From: Zygaena filipendulae
Lineage: Eukaryota; Arthropoda; Insecta; Lepidoptera; Zygaenidae
DNA length: 64,000 bases
Assembly: GCA_907165275.2 (NCBI GenBank)
Contig: OU015659.1
Coordinates: 3,328,501 to 3,392,500, forward strand
Reading direction: 5' to 3'
This document shows positions 59,901 through 64,000 of the stretch, piece by piece. How positions within the stretch are numbered: position 1 is the first letter of the stretch; each line of letters opens with the position of its first letter. Position numbers and translations under genes: made by a program. The notes beneath the pieces are model-generated. The model saw only the letters and a list, made by a program, of their open reading frames with translations, searched no databases and was not told the DNA's origin.

Positions 59901-62900
59901 AATTCATAGAAATCGAATCGCTTCTCTACTTCCTGCACGGCGTGGCGTCGGAGAGCATATCCGAATTCGGTTTCGGCGCACCCAAGAGAGAGATCACCGA
60001 AGCGCAAAAGAGTAAAATGCTCACCGAACGACCCGACATATTCCTAGTGCCGCAGGAACCGAAACGTAACAGAACGATGCAGTCGATGCAAGTGAAAACG
60101 TCGGCCAAAGCGAACGCCCATTACATGGTCGATTTCAGTTTGAATATACTGTACGTGGTGCTGAAAAGGGAGAAGATATCCAGGGGGGATTGCGGAGCGT
60201 TCTTGGATCCGCTGATCCCTTTGGTCGTGGACGCGTTCGAGAGCGATAACATCAAAATACGTACGGTCGCGTTGAAATGTATAGCCACTTTGTGGACGGT
60301 GCGGATGAGCACGCCGACGCTCGAGGAGAATATTGAGAGAATCGTCCGCGTCATATTTGAAGTACTGCGCAAGTACGCGACCTGCCTCACCAACGTGCGC
60401 CAGGAGAGCTACCATCTAGTGCAAACTGCTTTTAAGGTAATATAGTAATAACGTAGTTTATTGCCTTTTTATACACTTTTTATATATTATAAGCTTTTAT
60501 AATATCATCTAATTTCCAATGTACTAAGTTGTCCGTAGTTTTAGAGATACCAAAGAGCTCTCCCCCGCGGATTCACCTGCATAAATTTCCACGGGGGCGT
60601 CCCGAGATAAAAAGTGTGTGAAAACTGAAACTCACGTAACTTAACGTTAACATTTTGTAACTTTTGTTGCTATCACATTTCAGTTTCAATCAGAATAAAT
60701 AGCGATTTTGTGATTAACTAATCAAGTTTAGGCAGCTTCAACTTTTGAAGTAGTTATGTTTATTTTGGTTGATTTCTCGGTATTGTAGGTGTCAAAACCT
60801 GTATATTGTAATCGCAAAACCGCCATGTTTTTGATTGCAACCGAAAAATGATAGAAAAAAGAGTTACATAAAATAGCCTCTATGTCTCACACATGGCACG
60901 ATCAATGGAAATAATCCGGAATTTTCGCGGGAACTCGGCAATCATTGCGAGTGAAACCGCGTGGAACAATTATTATTATTATTGATGGATGGATGGATGG
61001 ATGTTTGTAACTCTTTCACGCAAAAACTGCTGAATGGATTTAAATGAAACTTTACAATAATATAGCTTATACATCAGATTAACACATAGAGTACTTTTTA
61101 TCCCGGAATTCCCGCGGAAACTCCGAAGTTAAACCGCGTGAAACCGCGGGGCACAGCTAGTAAACCATATATCTCCCTCGCACAGGCGGTGACGATGCTG
61201 ATCCGCAACGTGAAGTACTGTAAGCTGGACGCGACTCAGTTGGACATCCTGCTGCTGTTCGTGAGGGAGGACTGCGAGAACGACGTGAAGCAGGCCAGCT
61301 CGTTCACGCTGCTCAAGGCGATCGTGGAGGCGAGGCTGGTGTCGCCGGAGCTGCACGCCATCATGGACAAGATGTCCACTATCGTCGTGCTCGGCGACTC
61401 CGATAGGATAAGGTTAGTGTGATACGTGCGGCCGTTCAACATGCACGCTTATATCCTTCAACATATACATGGACATAGATAAGCAATATTGTGTTAACCT
61501 ACACTCTAGAAATTTTGAGTAAATCGTGTTTTAAAATTATAGCGCCATTTTTTGTCCACATTTTTTTATGTTCAACATTTTTTTACATATTTAAGCAATT
61601 TAATAAGGTAAACACATAATTAAGAAACGTTCTCTAACTCTAAATAAAGCGTTCTGTATCAATAACTTAATTTTGTGGGTTAACATGGTATTACTTATCT
61701 GCGTTCACATATGAGGTGTTCCAAAGTTAGCTGCAAATATTTACAGGGCTGAAAGTGTAGGTTATAACAAACAAGATAAGCGAAAAGATAATATTAGAAG
61801 TTTGGTAGTTTTTTGAGATAATGAGGAAAATAAATTCATTGAAAAACCACTACAATCACAAGGTACACAATATACGTAGCTCCCTAATACATATACAAGG
61901 CATGCGCCAGACACAGCGAGCGATGCGCATGAGCTGATCAAATACTACTCAGATCATTGTCCTTGAGATACCAGCGATGTGTGTGTACAAGCGATTGAGC
62001 GGCGAACGCTTCTTTTTAATTGATTTATTTTGTTCGAGTTTTTATTTTTTATTATTTAAGTGAAAATGTTTTTGACGTTGTATACTTTTAAGTTTTAACC
62101 CTTTAAATTTTTGCAGCTGATTTTGGAACACCTTATATGCGAATGTGAGTTTGTTTGTTACGCTTTCACGTCTTACCGTTCAATATGAAAATTTGCATAC
62201 ACGTTGTCAATGGTACAGAGAAAAACATAAGGTACTACTTATCCCGGAATTCACGCGGGAACTCCGAAATTAACGCGGATAAAACCGCGCGGAACAGCTA
62301 GTAAAACACTTAAACGTCGCAGGGAGGAGGCCCGCAATATAATGGTGAACTACCTGGTGGGCTACCCGCTGGGCAAGAAGCTGGAGAAGTTCCTCACATT
62401 CTTCGTGGCGCAGATGAAGTACGAACTGCAGCACGGCCGGGAGTCCGCCACCAAGTGCCTGGAGATGATAGTCAACAAACTGCCCGCTGTAAGTATCCCT
62501 TCCTAAGATTATGATAATTAAGGTTTTTCCCACACATATTTCAAACATAATAAATTATGTCATAAGTAATATGAAACGAATAAAAAAGTAGCCTATATTG
62601 CTCAGGGATAAAGAGAAATATTAGGTGAAATCATGAATTCGGTTCAGTAGGTGTTTATTTATGATATGTATTACTCTATATCGATAAACTGTTCCCTTAC
62701 TTACGGCCGCACTCAGGCGTTTTAATGATTACTTATTAATTATAAGTTCCGGTAAAAAAAATATGAATTCGTATGCATAATTTCTTCGTTTACCGGAACG
62801 TATTTTTTTTTGTCTATGGTAAGTGCAATTAGTCAAAATATTGGAGATTATGTGCAGCGTGTTAGAGTGCAATTAATTAGTGGTAATTTTATAAATGGGA

Positions 62901-63486
62901 AAATAGCAATAAAACGGTAAGTAAAATTCTTTAGGATTTCAAAATACAATGTTTACAATTTCTTCCAGGCAACTAACTATTTGGACGCAGATAAGCAATA
63001 ACATGTTAACCCACAATATTAAGTTATTGATTCAAAACGCTTTATTGTAAGTTATAGAGCGTTTTTTAATTATGTGTTTACCTTATTACATTGTTTAAAT
63101 ACCAAAAAACATTTAAACATAAAAAAATGCTGAAACAAAATGACGTTATGATTTTAAAACACGATTTATGCAAAATTTCTCCAATGTGGGTTAACACACT
63201 ATTGCTTATCTATGTCCATTTTATCTTAAGTAATTCCCCCGCCACATAGTGAAGTGTTGAGCGGAATATTATTTCATGTTATGTGATCCCCCCGGCACAG
63301 AGCCAAGTGTACAAGCACAGCGAGTACCTGCTGCTGTCGGTCGGCGAGCGCATGATGCGCGACGCGGCGGGCGCGTGCCGCGAGGCGGCCGGCGGCGTGC
63401 TGGACGTTCTACTCGGGCGGTTGAAGCGCGTGCAGCGGAACGTGCTCTTCGACCTGGTGCTGGCGCTCTACAAGAACTGCACCACC
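50991..63486 (+). CDS. UTP20: small subunit processome component 20 (UTP20/DRIM), 3' end beyond window
   Basis: Very large nucleolar HEAT-repeat protein of the U3 snoRNP/SSU processome, needed for 18S rRNA processing. Exons: 50991-51035, 51493-51779, 52417-52750, 52839-54065, 54217-57662, 58342-58512, 59389-60436, 61186-61412, 62323-62488, 63301-63486. All introns are GT-AG, every junction keeps frame, and 2379 codons are present. The start MKGKPVKHKT..T matches the human start (MKTKPVSHKT). FAAESF (exon 3), the DRIM domain from about residue 905 (NPRAL, ILYGKM, NQRW) and YPLG.KL (exon 9) align in order with human UTP20 (about 2785 aa), so roughly 400 residues lie beyond the window. An acidic linker lies near residues 1695-1750. 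The last exon ends in a GTGAGT donor, so the open end is an intron, not a stop. Exons 6, 8 and 10 are far more GC-rich than exons 1-5. Confidence 0.95.
51955..52253 (+). mobile_element. Helitron-like element in UTP20 intron 2
   Basis: Same subfamily as 49788 (TTAACAGCTTTTCACTAAATG, TTTGTTCCGGCTAACCTCTG). Ends GGACACAGCTAG before T. The 3' hairpin has decayed. Confidence 0.6.
58611..58814. mobile_element. ATTATGTAACTTTTGTT MITE, copy in UTP20 intron 6
   Basis: Inverted ends ATTATGTAACTTTTGTT / AACAAAAGTTACATAAT. A related inverted copy lies at 60650-60880. Shared interior pieces include TTGCAATCAAAA, ACGATTACAATAT, CAAAATAAACAT, ACTTCAAAAGT and GATTAGTTAATCACAAAATC. Confidence 0.7.
60560..60620 (-). 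mobile_element. Helitron-like fragment
   Basis: CCCCCGCGGATTCACCTGCAT and GGGGGCGTCCCGAGATAAAAAG in UTP20 intron 7. Confidence 0.45.
60650..60880. mobile_element. ATTATGTAACTTTTGTT MITE, copy in UTP20 intron 7
   Basis: Reverse-complement relative of the 58611 element, recognisable along its whole length (GATTTTGTGATTAACTAATC, ACTTTTGAAGTAGTTATGTT, ATTGTAATCGCAAAAC). The ends are more diverged. Confidence 0.65.
60895..60971 (+). mobile_element. Helitron-like 3' fragment
   Basis: CCGGAATTTTCGCGGGAACTC then GCGAGTGAAACCGCGTGGAACAA. It abuts an (ATT) run and the next copy. Confidence 0.45.
60972..61160 (+). mobile_element. Helitron-like element abutting UTP20 exon 8
   Basis: (GGAT)n, CTCTTTCACGCAAAAACTGC, hairpin CCGCGTGAAACCGCGG, ends CTAG at 61160. 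Only 25 bases separate it from exon 8. Confidence 0.75.
61471..61706. mobile_element. MITE with 4-bp target duplication, copy 2
   Basis: Same orientation and ends as the copy at 10342. Flanked by ACAT on both sides (61467-61470, 61707-61710). Lies in intron 8 of UTP20. Confidence 0.85.
62135..62301 (+). mobile_element. Helitron-like element abutting UTP20 exon 9
   Basis: TATGCGAATGTGAGTTTG, TTTCACGTCTTACCG, hairpin CGCGGATAAAACCGCG, ends CTAG at 62301. Only 21 bases separate it from exon 9. Confidence 0.75.
62983..63217. mobile_element. MITE with 4-bp target duplication, copy 3
   Basis: Inverted relative to the other two copies (starts GGACGCAGATAAGC, ends GCTTATCTATGTCC). Flanked by ATTT on both sides (62979-62982, 63218-63221). 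Lies in intron 9 of UTP20, about 80 bases before exon 10. Confidence 0.85.
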
Positions 63487-63624
63487 GTGAGTTGGGGAGC
63501 GGGGGGGGGGGAGGTGGAGAGGTGTTTAGTGGGAGAGGGGGTTTGCGTATATATGTGTGCGAATCTATGCTATGATAAAAGAGTAGAATCCGCGATTCTG
63601 TACATTGAATATTTTTAACTGCGA

Positions 63625-63834
63625 GGGGTGATAAAAGAAGAGTAACCAAGCTGTCTGTTTGTCTGTTCGCGATAATCTCTGAATCTACAGAACGGAGTGT
63701 CATGCGGTTTTCACAGGTAGATTAAGCTTAGCCTGGAGCTACACATAGGCTTTGTTTCATACAAATCGGATGTCGAGAAAGAAAGTTGTTACATAAAAAC
63801 TTTTCACGCGGGTGAAACCGCGGGGCACAGCTAG
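63625..63834 (+). mobile_element. Helitron-like element in UTP20 intron 10
   Basis: GGGTGATAAAAGAAGAGTAA, CTGTTCGCGATAATCTCTGA, hairpin CGCGGGTGAAACCGCG, ends CTAG at 63834 before T. Confidence 0.6.
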
Positions 63835-64000
63835 TGTATGTATATGTTTTTGAATATGTGTATATGGTGTGGAAATGTGTATCAGATTTTTGCGACTATG
63901 TTTGTGTTTCAATTATGTTTAAATATGTATGCGGAAATGCGTATCTGTGTGTAGATATTTACATTTGTGCTAAAGAGCTGATTTACGATGTCGTCGCCTG

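Overview
The window is animal nuclear DNA, almost certainly from a moth or butterfly (Lepidoptera). It is AT-rich, genes have short exons with GT-AG introns, and it is crowded with short non-autonomous transposons of lepidopteran type. The commonest are Helitron-like elements that start TC(CTACTAATATTATAA), carry a CGCGGGTGAAACCGCG-type hairpin and end CTAG, inserted between A and T. No prokaryotic or viral gene organisation was seen.

Layout. Bases 1 to about 31,270 hold no coding gene I can support. They contain dispersed repeats (Helitrons, TA-target MITEs, a 4-bp-target MITE, tRNA-derived SINEs, two minisatellites, one fold-back element) and a few CpG-rich or TATA-bearing patches that could be promoters. 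From 31,276 four conserved housekeeping genes follow: (1) TSEN54, the structural subunit of tRNA-splicing endonuclease, + strand, complete in six exons, 31,276-35,877; (2) a small coiled-coil plus HMG-box protein like yeast Nhp10 of the INO80 remodeller, + strand, complete in four exons, 39,916-41,241; (3) HAGH (glyoxalase II), - strand, complete in five exons, 44,186-41,586, convergent with gene 2; (4) UTP20, a large small-subunit-processome protein, + strand, ten exons from 50,991 to 63,486, running off the right edge.

Between HAGH and UTP20 is an accessory region (44.9-50.7 kb). It has two degenerate THAP zinc-finger exon pairs in divergent orientation, an inverted pair of short-repeat clusters about 3.4 kb apart enclosing one of the THAP pairs, and a CTCGAG-rich element with inverted ends split by nested Helitrons. 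This is the best candidate in the window for something not yet described: a THAP-encoding DNA transposon remnant or a gene derived from one.

The conserved genes share no operon-like logic, but three of the four belong to nuclear RNA or chromatin machinery: tRNA splicing, INO80-type remodelling and 18S rRNA processing. Gene models were built by hand from splice sites, phase and recalled family sequences. All four models keep the frame across every junction. Repeat edges are exact only where a target duplication or terminal motif is stated.
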